The notes: generated by a model from the letters alone, not told the origin. 64,000 nucleotides of DNA from Hydractinia symbiolongicarpus (GCF_029227915.1 NC_079887.1:682001-746000); one strand, 5' to 3'. Counted from the stretch's first letter, positions 12,086 to 26,079 are shown. Made by a program: numbers and translations.

Positions 12086-15000
12086 CTATACAGGCCGAGT
12101 CCGGCATTTAGGGAAATTGCGGATTTTCGTTTGCCGGCAATTAAACTTCTTTTATTCAGCGTCCCATCAAATATGAAAATATTTTTGAAAACTACAAGTC
12201 TCATGCGTTTAGTGGTAAAAAAATAATATAAAAAATCGTTCGGGAAATGAGTTTACTCCCTGGGTACTTTCTTTGTATACTTTTGACTATACGGGCCAAG
12301 CCCGGGATTTACGGGAAATCGCTGGTTTTCGTTTGCCGGCGATTAAACTTCTTTTATTCAGCGTCTCATCAAAAAAGAAAACATTTTTAAAAACTACAAG
12401 TCTTATGTGTTTTAGTGGTGAAAAAATAATTTAAAAAATCGTTCTGGAAATGAGTTTACTCCCTGGGTACTTTCTTTGTATACTTTTGACTATACGGGCC
12501 GAGTCCGGGATTTAGGGAAATCGCAGGTTTTCGTTTGCCGGCGATTAAACTGCTTTTATTCAGCGTCTCATCAAAAATGAAAACATTTTTGAAAACTACA
12601 AGTCTCATGCGTTTAGTGGTAAAAAAATACTATAAAAAATCGTTCGGGAAATGAGTTTACTCCCTGGGTACTTTCTTTGTATACTTTTGACTATACGGGC
12701 CAAGCCCGGGATTTACGGGAAATCGCGGGTTTTCGTTTGCCGGCGATTAATCTTCTTTTATTCAGCGTCTCATCAAAAATGAAAACATTTTTAAAACCTA
12801 CAAGTTTTATGCGTTTTAGTGGTGAAAAAATAATTTAAAAAATCGTTCTGGAATTGTGTTTACTCCCTGGGTACTTTCTTTGTATACTTTGGACTATACG
12901 GGCCGAGTCCGGGATTTAGGGAAATCGCAGGTTTTCGTTTGCAGGCGATTAAACTGCTTTTATTCAGCGTCTTATCAAAAATGAAAACATTTTTAAAAAC
13001 TACAAGTCTCATGCGTTTTAGTGGTGAAAAAATAATTTAAAAAATCGTTCGGGAAATGAGTTTACTCCCTGGGTACTTTCTTTGTATTTTTTTGACTATA
13101 CGGGCCACGCCGGGATTTACGGGAAATCGCGGGTTTTCGTTTGCCGGCGATTAAACTTCTTTTATTCAGCGTCTCATCAAAAATGAAAACATTTTTGAAA
13201 ACTACAAGTCTCATGCGTTTTAGTGGTGAAACAATAATTAAAAGAATCGTTCGGGAAATGAGTTTACTCCCTGGGTACTTTCTTTGTATACTTTTGACTA
13301 TGCGGGCCAAGCTGGGATTTACGGGAAATCGCGGGTTTTTGTTTGCCGGCGATTAAACTTCTTTTATTCAGCCTCTCATCAAAAAAGAAAACATTTTTAA
13401 AAACTACAAGTCTTATGTGTTTTAGTGGTGAAAAGATAATTTAAAAAATCGTTCTGGAAATGAGTTTACTCCCTGGGTACTTTCTTTGTATACTTTTGAC
13501 TATACGGGCCGAGTCCGGGATTTAGGGAAATCGCAGGTTTTCGTTTGTCAGCGATTAAACTGCTTTTATTCAGCGTCTCATCAAAAATGAAAACATTTTT
13601 GAAAACTACAAGTCTCATGCGTTTAGTGGTAAAAAAATAATATAAAAAATCGTTCGGGAAATGAGTTTACCTCCTGGGTACTTTCTTTGTATACTTTTGA
13701 CTATACGGGCCAAGCCCGGGATTTACGGGAAATCGCGGGTTTTCGTTTGCCGGCGATTAAACTTCTTTTATTCAGCGTCTCATCAAAAATGAAAACATTT
13801 TTAAAACCTACAAGTTTTATGCGTTTTAGTGGTGAAAAAATAATTTAAAAAATCGTTCTGGAAATGTGTTTACTCCCTGGGTACTTTCTTTGTATACTTT
13901 GGACTATACGGGCCGAGTCCGGGATTTAGGGAAATCGCAGGTTTTCGTTTGCCGGCGATTAAACTGCTTTTATTCAGCGTCTCATCAAAAATGAAAACAT
14001 TTTTAAAAACTACAAGTCTCATGCGTTTTAGTGGTGAAAAAATAATTTAAAAAATCGTTCGGGAAATGAGTTTACTCCCTGGGTACTTTCTTTGTATTTT
14101 TTTGACTATACGGGCCACGCCGGGATTTACGGGAAATCGCGGGTTTTCGTTTGCCGGCGATTAAACTTCTTTTATTCAGCGTCTCATCAAAAATGAAAAC
14201 ATTTTTGAAAACTACAAGTCTCATGCGTTTTAGTGGTGAAAAAATAATTAAAAGAATCGTTCGGGAAATGAGTTTACTCCCTGGGTACTTTCTTTGTATA
14301 CTTTTGACTATGCGGGCCAAGCTGGGATTTACGGGAAATCGCGGGTTTTTGTTTGCCGGCGATTAAACTTCTTTTATTCAGCCTCTCATCAAAAATGAAA
14401 ACATTTTTAAAAACTACAAGTCTCATGCGTTTTTGTGGTGAAATAATAATTTAAAAAATCGTTTGGGAAATGAGTTTACTCCCTGGGTACTTTCTTTGTA
14501 TACTTTTGACTATACGGGCCGAGTCCAGGATTTACGGAAAATCGCAGGTTTTCGTTTGCCGGCGATTAAACTTCTTTTATTCAGCGTCTCATCAAAAATG
14601 AAAACATTTTTAAAAACTACAAGTCTCATGCGTTTTAGTGGTGAAAAAGTAATTTAAAAAATCGTTCGGGAAATGAGTTTACTCCCTGGGTACTTTCTTT
14701 GTATACTTTTGACTATACGGGCCAAGCCCGGGATTTACGGGAAATCGCGGGTTTTCGTTTGCCGGCGATTAAACTTCTTTTATTCAGCGTCTCATCAAAA
14801 ATGAAAACATTTTTAAAACCTACAAGTTTTATGCGTTTTAGTGGTGAAAAAATAATTTAAAAAATCGTTCTGGAAATGTGTTTACTCCCTGGGTACTTTC
14901 TTTGTATACTTTGGACTATACGGGCCGAGTCCGGGATTTAGGGAAATCGCAGGTTTTCGTTTGCCGGCGATTAAACTGCTTTTATTCAGCGTCTCATCAA

Positions 15001-18000
15001 AAATGAAAACATTTTTAAAAACTACGAGTCTCATGCGTTTTAGTGGTGAAAAAATAATTTAAAAAATCGTTCGGGAAATGAGTTTACTCCCTGGGTACTT
15101 TCTTTGTATTTTTTTGACTATACGGGCCACGCCGGGATTTACGGGAAATCGCGGGTTTTCGTTTGCCGGCGATTAAACTTCTTTTATTCAGCGTCTCATC
15201 AAAAATGAAAACATTTTTGAAAACTACAAGTCTCATGCGTTTTAGTGGTGAAAAAATAATTAAAAGAATCGTTCGGGAAATGAGTTTACTCCCTGGGTAC
15301 TTTCTTTGTATACTTTTGACTATGCGGGCCAAGCTGGGATTTACGGGAAATCGCGGGTTTTTGTTTGCCGGCGATTAAACTTCTTTTATTCAGCCTCTCA
15401 TCAAAAATGAAAACATTTTTAAAAACTACAAGTCTCATGCGTTTTTGTGGTGAAATAATAATTTAAAAAATCGTTTGGGAAATGAGTTTACTCCCTGGGT
15501 ACTTTCTTTGTATACTTTTGACTATACGGGCCGAGTCCAGGATTTACGGAAAATCGCAGGTTTTCGTTTGCCGGCGATTAAACTTCTTTTATTCAGCGTC
15601 TCATCAAAAATGAAAACATTTTTAAAAACTACAAGTCTCATGCGTTTTAGTGGTGAAAAAGTAATTTAAAAAATCGTTCGGGAAATGAGTTTACTCCCTG
15701 GGTACTTTCTTTGTATACTTTTGACTATACGGGCCAAGCCCGGGATTTACGGGAAATCGCGGGTTTTCGTTTGCCGGCGATTAAACTTCTTTTATTCAGC
15801 GTCTCATCAAAAATGAAAACATTTTTAAAAACTACAAGTTTTATGCGTTTTAGTGGTGAAAAAATAATTTAAAAAATCGTTCTGGAAATGTGTTTACTCC
15901 CTGGGTACTTTCTTTGTATACTTTGGACTATACGGGCCGAGTCCGGGATTTAGGGAAATCGCAGGTTTTCGTTTGCCGGCGATTAAACTGCTTTTATTCA
16001 GCGTCTCATCAAAAATGAAAACATTTTTGAAAACTACAAGTCTCATGCGTTTTAGTGGTGAAAAAATAATTTAAAAAATCGTTCGGGAAATGAGTTTACT
16101 CCCTGGGTACTTTTTTGTATTTTTTTGACTATACAGGCCACGCCGGGATTTACGGGAAATCGCGGGTTTTCGTTTTCCGGCGATTAAACCTCTTTCATTA
16201 AGCGTCTCATCAAAAATGAAAACATTTTTGACAACTACAAGTCTCAAGCGTTTTAGTGGTGAAAAAATAATTTAAAAAATCGTTCGGGAAATGAGTTTAC
16301 TCCCTGGGTACTTTCTTTGTATACTTTTGACTATACGGCCGAGTCCGGGATTTACGGGAAATCGCGGATTTTCGTTTGCCGGCGATTAAACTGCTTTTAT
16401 TCAGCGTCTCATCAAAAATGAAAACATTTTTAAAAACTACAAGTCTTATTCGTTTTAGTGGTGAAAAAATAATTAAAAAAATCGTTCTGGAAATGAGTTT
16501 TCTCACAGGGTGCTTTCTTTGTATACATTCGACTATACGGGCCAAGCCCGGGATTTACGGGAAATCGCGGGTTTTCGTTTTCCGGCGATTAAACCTCTTT
16601 CATTAAGCGTCTCATCAAAAATGAAAACATTTTTGAAAACTACAAGTCTCATGCGTTTTAGTGGTGAAAAAAAAATTTAAAAAATCGTTCGGGAAATGAG
16701 TTTACTCCCTGGGTACTTTCTTTGTATACATTCGACTATACGGGCCAAGCCCCGGATTTACGGGAAAACGCGGGATTTCGTTTGCCGGCGATTAAAATTC
16801 TTTTATTCAGCGTCCCATCAAATATGAAAATATTTTTGAAAACTACAAGTCTCATGCGTTTAATGGTAAAAAAATAATATAAAAAATCGTTCGGGAAATG
16901 AGTTTACTCCCTGGGTACTTTCTTTGTATACTTTTGACTAAAGGGGCCAAGCCCGGAATTTACGGGAAATCGCAGGTTTTCGTTTGCCGGCGATTAAACT
17001 GCTTTTATTCAGCGTCTCATCAAAAATGAAAACATTTTTGAAAACTACAAGTCTCATGCGTTTTAGTGGTGAAAAAATAATTTAAAAAATCGTTCGGAAA
17101 ATGAGTTTACTCCCTGGGTACTTTCTTTGTATTTTTTTGACTATACAGGCCGAGTCCGGCATTTAGGGAAATTGCGGATTTTCGTTTGCCGGCAATTAAA
17201 CTTCTTTTATTCAGCGTCCCATCAAATATGAAAATATTTTTGAAAACTACAAGTCTCATGCGTTTAGTGGTAAAAAAATAATATAAAAAATCGTTCGGGA
17301 AATGAGTTTACTCCCTGGGTACTTTCTTTGTATACTTTTGACTATACGGGCCAAGCCCGGGATTTACGGGAAATCGCGGGTTTTCGTTTGCCGGCGATTA
17401 AACTTCTTTTATTCAGCGTCTCATCAAAAAAGAAAACATTTTTAAAAACTACAAGTCTTATGTGTTTTAGTGGTGAAAAAATAATTTAAAAAATCGTTCT
17501 GGAAATGAGTTTACTCCCTGGGTACTTTCTTTGTATACTTTTGACTATACGGGCCGAGTCCGGGATTTAGGGAAATCGCAGGTTTTCGTTTGCCGGCGAT
17601 TAAACTGCTTTTATTCAGCGTCTCATCAAAAATGAAAACATATTTGAAAACTACAAGTCTCATGCGTTTAGTGGTAAAAAAATAATATAAAAAATCGTTC
17701 GGGAAATGAGTTTACTCCCTGGGTACTTTCTTTGTATACTTTTGACTATACGGGCCAAGCCCGGGATTTACGGGAAATCGCGGGTTTTCGTTTGCCGGCG
17801 ATTAAACTTCTTTTATTCAGCGTCTCATCAAAAATGAAAACATTTTTAAAACCTACAAGTTTTATGCGTTTTAGTGGTGAAAAAATAATTTAAAAAATCG
17901 TTCTGGAAATGTGTTTACTCCCTGGGTACTTTCTTTGTATACTTTGGACTATACGGGCCGAGTCCGGGATTTAGGGAAATCGCAGGTTTTCGTTTGCCGG

Positions 18001-21000
18001 CGATTAAACTGCTTTTATTCAGCGTCTCATCAAAAATGAAAACATTTTTAAAAACTACAAGTCTCATGCGTTTTAGTGGTGAAAAAATAATTTAAAAAAT
18101 CGTTCGGGAAATGAGTTTACTCCCTGGGTACTTTCTTTGTATTTTTTTGACTATACGGGCCACGCCGGGATTAACGGGAAATCGCGGGTTTTCGTTTGCC
18201 GGCGAATAAACTTCTTTTTTTCAGCGTCTCATCAAAAATGAAAACATTTTTGAAAACTACAAGTCTCATGCGTTTTAGTGGTGAAAAAATAATTAAAAGA
18301 ATCGTTCGGGAAATGAGTTTACTCCCTGGGTACTTTCTTTGTATACTTTTGACTATGCGGGCCAAGCTGGGATTTACGGGAAATCGCGGGTTTTTGTTTG
18401 CCGGCGATTAAACTTCTTTTATTCAGCCTCTCATCAAAAATGAAAACATTTTTAAAAACTACAAGTCTCATGCGTTTTTGTGGTGAAATAATAATTTAAA
18501 AAATCGTTTGGGAAATGAGTTTACTCCCTGGGTACTTTCTTTGTATACTTTTGACTATACGGGCCGAGTCCAGGATTTACGGAAAATCGCAGGTTTTCGT
18601 TTGCCGGCGATTAAACTTCTTTTATTCAGCGTCTCATCAAAAATGAAAACATTTTTAAAAACTACAAGTCTCATGCGTTTTAGTGGTGAAAAAGTAATTT
18701 AAAAAATCGTTCGGGAAATGAGTTTACTCCCTGGGTACTTTCTTTGTATACTTTTGACTATACGGGCCAAGCCCGGGATTTACGGGAAATCGCGGGTTTT
18801 CGTTTGCCGGCGATTAAACTTCTTTTATTCAGCGTCTCATCAAAAATGAAAACATTTTTAAAACCTACAAGTTTTATGCGTTTTAGTGGTGAAAAAATAA
18901 TTTAAAAAATCGTTCTGGAAATGTGTTTACTCCCTGGGTACTTTCTTTGTATACTTTGGACTATACGGGCCGAGTCCGGGATTTAGGGAAATCGCAGGTT
19001 TTCGTTTGCCGGCGATTAAACTGCTTTTATTCAGCGTCTCATCAAAAATGAAAACATTTTTAAAAACTACAAGTCTCATGCGTTTTAGTGGTGAAAAAAT
19101 AATTTAAAAAATCGTTCGGGAAATGAGTTTACTCCCTGGGTACTTTCTTTGTATTTTTTTGACTATACGGGCCACGCCGGGATTTACGGGAAATCGCGGG
19201 TTTTCGTTTGCCGGCGATTAAACTTCTTTTATTCAGCGTCTCATCAAAAATGAAAACATTTTTGAAAACTACAAGTCTCATGCGTTTTAGTGGTGAAAAA
19301 ATAATTAAAAGAATCGTTCGGGAAATGAGTTTACTCCCTGGGTACTTTCTTTGTATACTTTTGACTATGCGGGCCAAGCTGGGATTTACGGGAAATCGCG
19401 GGTTTTTGTTTGCCGGCGATTAAACTTCTTTTATTCAGCCTCTCATCAAAAATGAAAACATTTTTAAAAACTACAAGTCTCATGCGTTTTTGTGGTGAAA
19501 TAATAATTTAAAAAATCGTTTGGGAAATGAGTTTACTCCCTGGGTACTTTCTTTGTATACTTTTGACTATACGGGCCGAGTCCAGGATTTACGGAAAATC
19601 GCAGGTTTTCGTTTGCCGGCGATTAAACTTCTTTTATTCAGCGTCTCATCAAAAATGAAAACATTTTTAAAAACTACAAGTCTCATGCGTTTTAGTGGTG
19701 AAAAAGTAATTTAAAAAATCGTTCGGGAAATGAGTTTACTCCCTGGGTACTTTCTTTGTATACTTTTGACTATACGGGCCAAGCCCGGGATTTACGGGAA
19801 ATCGCGGGTTTTCGTTTGCCGGCGATTAAACTTCTTTTATTCAGCGTCTCATCAAAAATGAAAACATTTTTAAAAACTACAAGTTTTATGCGTTTTAGTG
19901 GTGAAAAAATAATTTAAAAAATCGTTCTGGAAATGTGTTTACTCCCTGGGTACTTTCTTTGTATACTTTGGACTATACGGGCCGAGTCCGGGATTTAGCG
20001 AAATCGCAGGTTTTCGTTTGCCGGCGATTAAACTGCTTTTATTCAGCGTCTCATCAAAAATGAAAACATTTTTGAAAACTACAAGTCTCATGCGTTTTAG
20101 TGGTGAAAAAATAATTTAAAAAATCGTTCGGGAAATGAGTTTACTCCCTGGGTACGTTCTTTGTATTTTTTTGACTATACGGGCCACGCCGGGATTTACG
20201 GGAAATCGCGGGTTTTCGTTTTCCGGCGATTAAACCTCTTTCATTAAGCGTCTCATCAAAAATGAAAACATTTTTGACAACTACAAGTCTCATGCGTTTT
20301 AGTGGTGAAAAAATAATTTAAAAAATCGTTCGGGAAATGAGTTTACTCCCTGGGTACTTTCTTTGTATACTTTTGACTATACGGCCGAGTCCGGGATTTA
20401 CGGGAAATCGCGGATTTTCGTTTGCCGGCGATTAAACTGCTTTTATTCAGCGTCTCATCAAAAATGAAAACATTTTTAAAAACTACAAGTCTTATTCGTT
20501 TTAGTGGTGAAAAAATAATTAAAAAAATCGTTCTGGAAATGAGTTTTCTCACAGGGTGCTTTCTTTGTATACATTCGACTATACGGGCCAAGCCCGGGAT
20601 TTACGGGAAATCGCGGGTTTTCGTTTTCCGGCGATTAAACCTCTTTCATTAAGCGTCTCATCAAAAATGAAAACATTTTTGAAAACTACAAGTCTCATGC
20701 GTTTTAGTGGTGAAAAAAAAATTTAAAAAATCGTTCGGGAAATGAGTTTACTCCCTGGGTACTTTCTTTGTATACATTCGACTATACGGGCCAAGCCCCG
20801 GATTTACGGGAAAACGCGGGATTTCGTTTGCCGGCGATTAAAATTCTTTTATTCAGCGTCCCATCAAATATGAAAATATTTTTGAAAACTACAAGTCTCA
20901 TGCGTTTAATGGTAAAAAAATAATATAAAAAATCGTTCGGGAAATGAGTTTACCCCCTGGGTACTTTCTTTGTATACTTTTGACTAAAGGGGCCAAGCCC

Positions 21001-24000
21001 GGAATTTACGGGAAATCGCAGGTTTTCGTTTGCCGGCGATTAAACTGCTTTTATTCAGCGTCTCATCAAAAATGAAAACATTTTTGAAAACTACAAGTCT
21101 CATGCGTTTTAGTGGTGAAAAAATAATTTAAAAAATCGTTCGGAAAATGAGTTTACTCCCTGGGTACTTTCTTTGTATTTTTTTGACTATACAGGCCGAG
21201 TCCGGCATTTAGGGAAATTGCGGATTTTCGTTTGCCGGCAATTAAACTTCTTTTATTCAGCGTCCCATCAAATATGAAAATATTTTTGAAAACTACAAGT
21301 CTCATGCGTTTAGTGGTAAAAAAATAATATAAAAAATCGTTCGGGAAATGAGTTTACTCCCTGGGTACTTTCTTTGTATACTTTTGACTATACGGGCCAA
21401 GCCCGGGATTTACGGGAAATCGCGGGTTTTCGTTTGCCGGCGATTAAACTTCTTTTATTCAGCGTCTCATCAAAAAAGAAAACATTTTTAAAAACTACAA
21501 GTCTTATGTGTTTTAGTGGTGAAAAAATAATTTAAAAAATCGTTCTGGAAATGAGTTTACTCCCTGGGTACTTTCTTTGTATACTTTTGACTATACGGGC
21601 CGAGTCCGGGATTTAGGGAAATCGCAGGTTTTCGTTTGCCGGCGATTAAACTGCTTTTATTCAGCGTCTCATCAAAAATGAAAACATTTTTGAAAACTAC
21701 AAGTCTCATGCGTTTAGTGGTAAAAAAATAATATAAAAAATCGTTCGGGAAATGAGTTTACTCCCTGGGTACTTTCTTTGTATACTTTTGACTATACGGG
21801 CCAAGCCCGGGATTTACGGGAAATCGCGGGTTTTCGTTTGCCGGCGATTAAACTTCTTTTATTCAGCGTCTCATCAAAAATGAAAACATTTTTAAAACCT
21901 ACAAGTTTTATGCGTTTTAGTGGTGAAAAAATAATTTAAAAAATCGTTCTGGAAATGTGTTTACTCCCTGGGTACTTTCTTTGTATACTTTGGACTATAC
22001 GGGCCGAGTCCGGGATTTAGGGAAATCGCAGGTTTTCGTTTGCCGGCGATTAAACTGCTTTTATTCAGCGTCTTATCAAAAATGAAAACATTTTTAAAAA
22101 CTACAAGTCTCATGCGTTTTAGTGGTGAAAAAATAATTTAAAAAATCGTCCGGGAAATGAGTTTACTCCCTGGGTACTTTCTTTGTATTTTTTTGACTAT
22201 ACGGGCCACGCCGGGATTTACGGGAAATCGCGGGTTTTCGTTTGCCGGCGATTAAACTTCTTTTATTCAGCGTCTCATCAAAAATGAAAACATTTTTGAA
22301 AACTACAAGTCTCATGCGTTTTAGTGGTGAAAAAATAATTAAAAGAATCGTTCGGGAAATGAGTTTACTCCCTGGGTACTTTCTTTGTATACTTTTGACT
22401 ATACGGGCCGAGTCCGGGATTTAGGGAAATCGCAGGTTTTCGTTTGCCGGCGATTAAACTGCTTTTATTCAGCGTCTCATCAAAAATGAAAACATTTTTG
22501 AAAACTACAAGTCTCATGCGTTTAGTGGTAAAAAAATAATATAAAAAATCGTTCGGGAAATGAGTTTACTCCCTGGGTACTTTCTTTGTATACTTTTGAC
22601 TATACGGGCCAAGCCCGGGATTTACGGGAAATCGCGGGTTTTCGTTTGCCGGCGATTAAACTTCTTTTATTCAGCGTCTCATCAAAAATGAAAACATTTT
22701 TAAAACCTACAAGTTTTATGCGTTTTAGTGGTGAAAAAATAATTTAAAAAATCGTTCTGGAAATGTGTTTACTCCCTGGGTACTTTCTTTGTATACTTTG
22801 GACTATACGGGCCGAGTCCGGGATTTAGGGAAATCGCAGGTTTTCGTTTGCCGGCGATTAAACTGCTTTTATTCAGCGTCTCATCAAAAATGAAAACATT
22901 TTTAAAAACTACAAGTCTCATGCGTTTTAGTGGTAAAAAAATAATTTAAAAAATCGTTCGGGAAATGAGTTTACTCCCTGGGTACTTTCTTTGTATTTTT
23001 TTGACTATACGGGCCACGCCGGGATTTACGGGAAATCGCGGGTTTTCGTTTGCCGGCGATTAAACTTCTTTTATTCAGCGTCTCATCAAAAATGAAAACA
23101 TTTTTGAAAACTACAAGTCTCATGCGTTTTAGTGGTGAAAAAATAATTAAAAGAATCGTTCGGGAAATGAGTTTACTCCCTGGGTACTTTCTTTGTATAC
23201 TTTTGACTATGCGGGCCAAGCTGGGATTTACGGGAAATCGCGGGTTTTTGTTTGCCGGCGATTAAACTTCTTTTATTCAGCCTCTCATCAAAAATGAAAA
23301 CATTTTTAAAAACTACAAGTCTCATGCGTTTTTGTGGTGAAATAATAATTTAAAAAATCGTTTGGGAAATGAGTTTACTCCCTGGGTACTTTCTTTGTAT
23401 ACTTTTGACTATACGGGCCGAGTCCAGGATTTACGGAAAATCGCAGGTTTTCGTTTGCCGGCGATTAAACTTCTTTTATTCAGCGTCTCATCAAAAATGA
23501 AAACATTTTTAAAAACTACAAGTCTCATGCGTTTTAGTGGTGAAAAAGTAATTTAAAAAATCGTTCGGGAAATGAGTTTACTCCCTGGGTACTTTCTTTG
23601 TATACTTTTGACTATACGGGCCAAGCCCGGGATTTACGGGAAATCGCGGGTTTTCGTTTGCCGGCGATTAAACTTCTTTTATTCAGCGTCTCATCAAAAA
23701 TGAAAACATTTTTAAAAACTACAAGTTTTATGCGTTTTAGTGGTGAAAAAATAATTTAAAAAATCGTTCTGGAAATGTGTTTACTCCCTGGGTACTTTCT
23801 TTGTATACTTTGGACTATACGGGCCGAGTCCGGGATTTAGGGAAATCGCAGGTTTTCGTTTGCCGGCGAATAAACTGCTTTTATTCAGCGTCTCATCAAA
23901 AATGAAAACATTTTTGAAAACTACAAGTCTCATGCGTTTTAGTGGTGAAAAAATAATTTAAAAAATCGTTCGGGAAATGAGTTTACTCCCTGGGTACTTT

Positions 24001-24400
24001 CTTTGTATACTTTTGACTATACGGGCCAAGCCCGGGATTTACGGGAAATCGCGGGTTTTCGTTTGCCGGCGATTAAACTTCTTTTATTCAGCGTCTCATC
24101 AAAAATGAAAACATTTTTAAAACCTACAAGTTTTATGCGTTTTAGTGGTGAAAAAATAATTTAAAAAATCGTTCTGGAAATGTGTTTACTCCCTGGGTAC
24201 TTTCTTTGTATACTTTGGACTATACGGGCCGAGTCCGGGATTTAGGGAAATCGCAGGTTTTCGTTTGCCGGCGATTAAACTGCTTTTATTCAGCGTCTCA
24301 TCAAAAATGAAAACATTTTTAAAAACTACAAGTCTCATGCGTTTTAGTGGTGAAAAAATAATTTAAAAAATCGTTCGGGAAATGAGTTTACTCCCTGGGT
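11240..24400 (+). repeat. Composite long-period repeat blocks (5,055- and 4,046-bp steps)
   Basis: The TTTTCTCAC marker at 11443, 16498 and 20544 and the TACAGGCCGAG marker at 12089, 17144 and 21190 both show steps of 5,055 then 4,046 bp (25 and 20 monomers). The block start is a shared chimeric joint near 16165 and 20212, where the CCACGCCGGG monomer switches to the TTTTCCGGCGATTAAACCTC type. The 1,009-bp difference in step equals one pentamer: the first interval has one more pentamer copy than the second. Confidence 0.8.
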
Positions 24401-26000
24401 ACTTTCTTTGTATTTTTTTGACTATACGGGCCACGCCGGGATTTACGGGAAATCGCGGGTTTTCGTTTGCCGGCGATTAAACTTCTTTTATTCAGCGTCT
24501 CATCAAAAATGAAAACATTTTTGAAAACTACAAGTCTCATGCGTTTTAGTGGTGAAAAAATAATTAAAAGAATCGTTCGGGAAATGAGTTTACTCCCTGG
24601 GTACTTTCTTTGTATACTTTTGACTATGCGGGCCAAGCTGGGATTTACGGGAAATCGCGGGTTTTTGTTTGCCGGCGATTAAACTTCTTTTATTCAGCCT
24701 CTCATCAAAAATGAAAACATTTTTAAAAACTAAAAGTCTCATGCGTTTTTGTGGTGAAATAATAATTTAAAAAATCGTTTGGGAAATGAGTTTACTCCCT
24801 GGGTACTTTCTTTGTATACTTTTGACTATACGGGCCGAGTCCAGGATTTACGGAAAATCGCAGGTTTTCGTTTGCCGGCGATTAAACTTCTTTTATTCAG
24901 CGTCTCATCAAAAATGAAAACATTTTTAAAAACTACAAGTCTCATGCGTTTTAGTGGTGAAAAAGTAATTTAAAAAATCGTTCGGGAAATGAGTTTACTC
25001 CCTGGGTACTTTCTTTGTATACTTTTGACTATACGGGCCAAGCCCGGGATTTACGGGAAATCGCGGGTTTTCGTTTGCCGGCGATTAAACTTCTTTTATT
25101 CAGCGTCTCATCAAAAATGAAAACATTTTTAAAAACTACAAGTTTTATGCGTTTTAGTGGTGAAAAAATAATTTAAAAAATCGTTCTGGAAATGTGTTTA
25201 CTCCCTGGGTACTTTCTTTGTATACTTTGGACTATACGGGCCGAGTCCGGGATTTAGGGAAATCGCAGGTTTTCGTTTGCCGGCGAATAAACTGCTTTTA
25301 TTCAGCGTCTCATCAAAAATGAAAACATTTTTGAAAACTACAAGTCTCATGCGTTTTAGTGGTGAAAAAATAATTTAAAAAATCGTTCGGGAAATGAGTT
25401 TACTCCCTGGGTACTTTCTTTGTATTTTTTTGACTATACGGGCCACGCCGGGATTTACGGGAAATCGCGGGTTTTCGTTTGCCGGCGATTAAACTTCTTT
25501 TATTCAGCGTCTCATCAAAAATGAAAACATTTTTGAAAACTACAAGTCTCATGCGTTTTAGTGGTGAAAAAATAATTAAAAGAATTGTTGGGGAAATGAG
25601 TTTACTCCCTGGGTACTTTCTTTGTATACTTTTGACTATGCGGGCCAAGCCGGGATTTACGGGAAATCGCGGGTTTTTGTTTGCCGGCGATTAAACTTCT
25701 TTTATTCAGCCTCTCATCAAAAATGAAAACATTTTTAAAACCTACAAGTCTCATGCGTTTTTGTGGTGAAATAATAATTTAAAAAATCGTTTGGGAAATG
25801 AGTTTACTCCCTGGGTACTTTCTTTGTATACTTTTGACTATACGGGCCGAGTCCAGGATTTACGGAAAATCGCAGGTTTTCGTTTGCCGGCGATTAAACT
25901 TCTTTTATTCAGCGTCTCATCAAAAATGAAAACATTTTTAAAAACTACAAGTCTCATGCGTTTTAGTGGTGAAAAAGTAATTTAAAAAATCGTTCGGGAA
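12100..26000 (+). repeat. Pentamer higher-order repeat zone (~1,011-bp unit)
   Basis: A diagnostic monomer with TATTTTTTTGAC then CGGGCCACGCCGGG has that CGGGCCAC at 13101, 14111, 15123, 18156, 19168, 20180, 22202, 23010, 24427 and 25439, plus a CAGGCCACG variant near 16134. Steps are mostly 1010-1012 bp (5 monomers) or twice that, with exceptions of 808 and 1417 bp. Typical order: the ATTTTTTTG monomer, one with GCTGGGATTTACGG, one with GAAATAATAATTT, one with GAAAAAGTAATTT, then one with GAAATGTGTTTACTCC. Confidence 0.85.
22590..25430 (+). repeat. Tandem heptamer duplication, 1,417-bp step
   Basis: Shared markers are TAAAACCTAC (22701 and 24118), CGGGCCACG (23010 and 24427) and the uncommon GCGAATAAACTGC (23866 and 25283), all 1,417 bp apart. 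The joint is near 24010, where the left copy ends in a GTATACTTTTG monomer instead of GTATTTTTTTG. Confidence 0.8.
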
Positions 26001-26045
26001 ATGAGTTTACTCCCTGGGTACTTTTTTTGCATAGTTTTCACTATA

Positions 26046-26079
26046 CGGGCCAAGCCCGGGATTTACGGGAAATCGCGGG
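26046..26079. other. GC-rich segment with two dyads and helically spaced CGGG motifs
   Basis: CGGG begins at 26046, 26057, 26066 and 26076, so steps are 11, 9 and 10 bp, close to one DNA turn. The segment also holds the dyad CGGGC-CAA-GCCCG (26046-26058) and the dyad GATTT-ACGGG-AAATC (26060-26074). The first is altered in the GGGCCGAGTCCGG subfamily, where one stem pair becomes G-T. This is the CpG-dense part of an otherwise AT-rich monomer. I see no exact match to a known protein-binding box. Confidence 0.7.
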
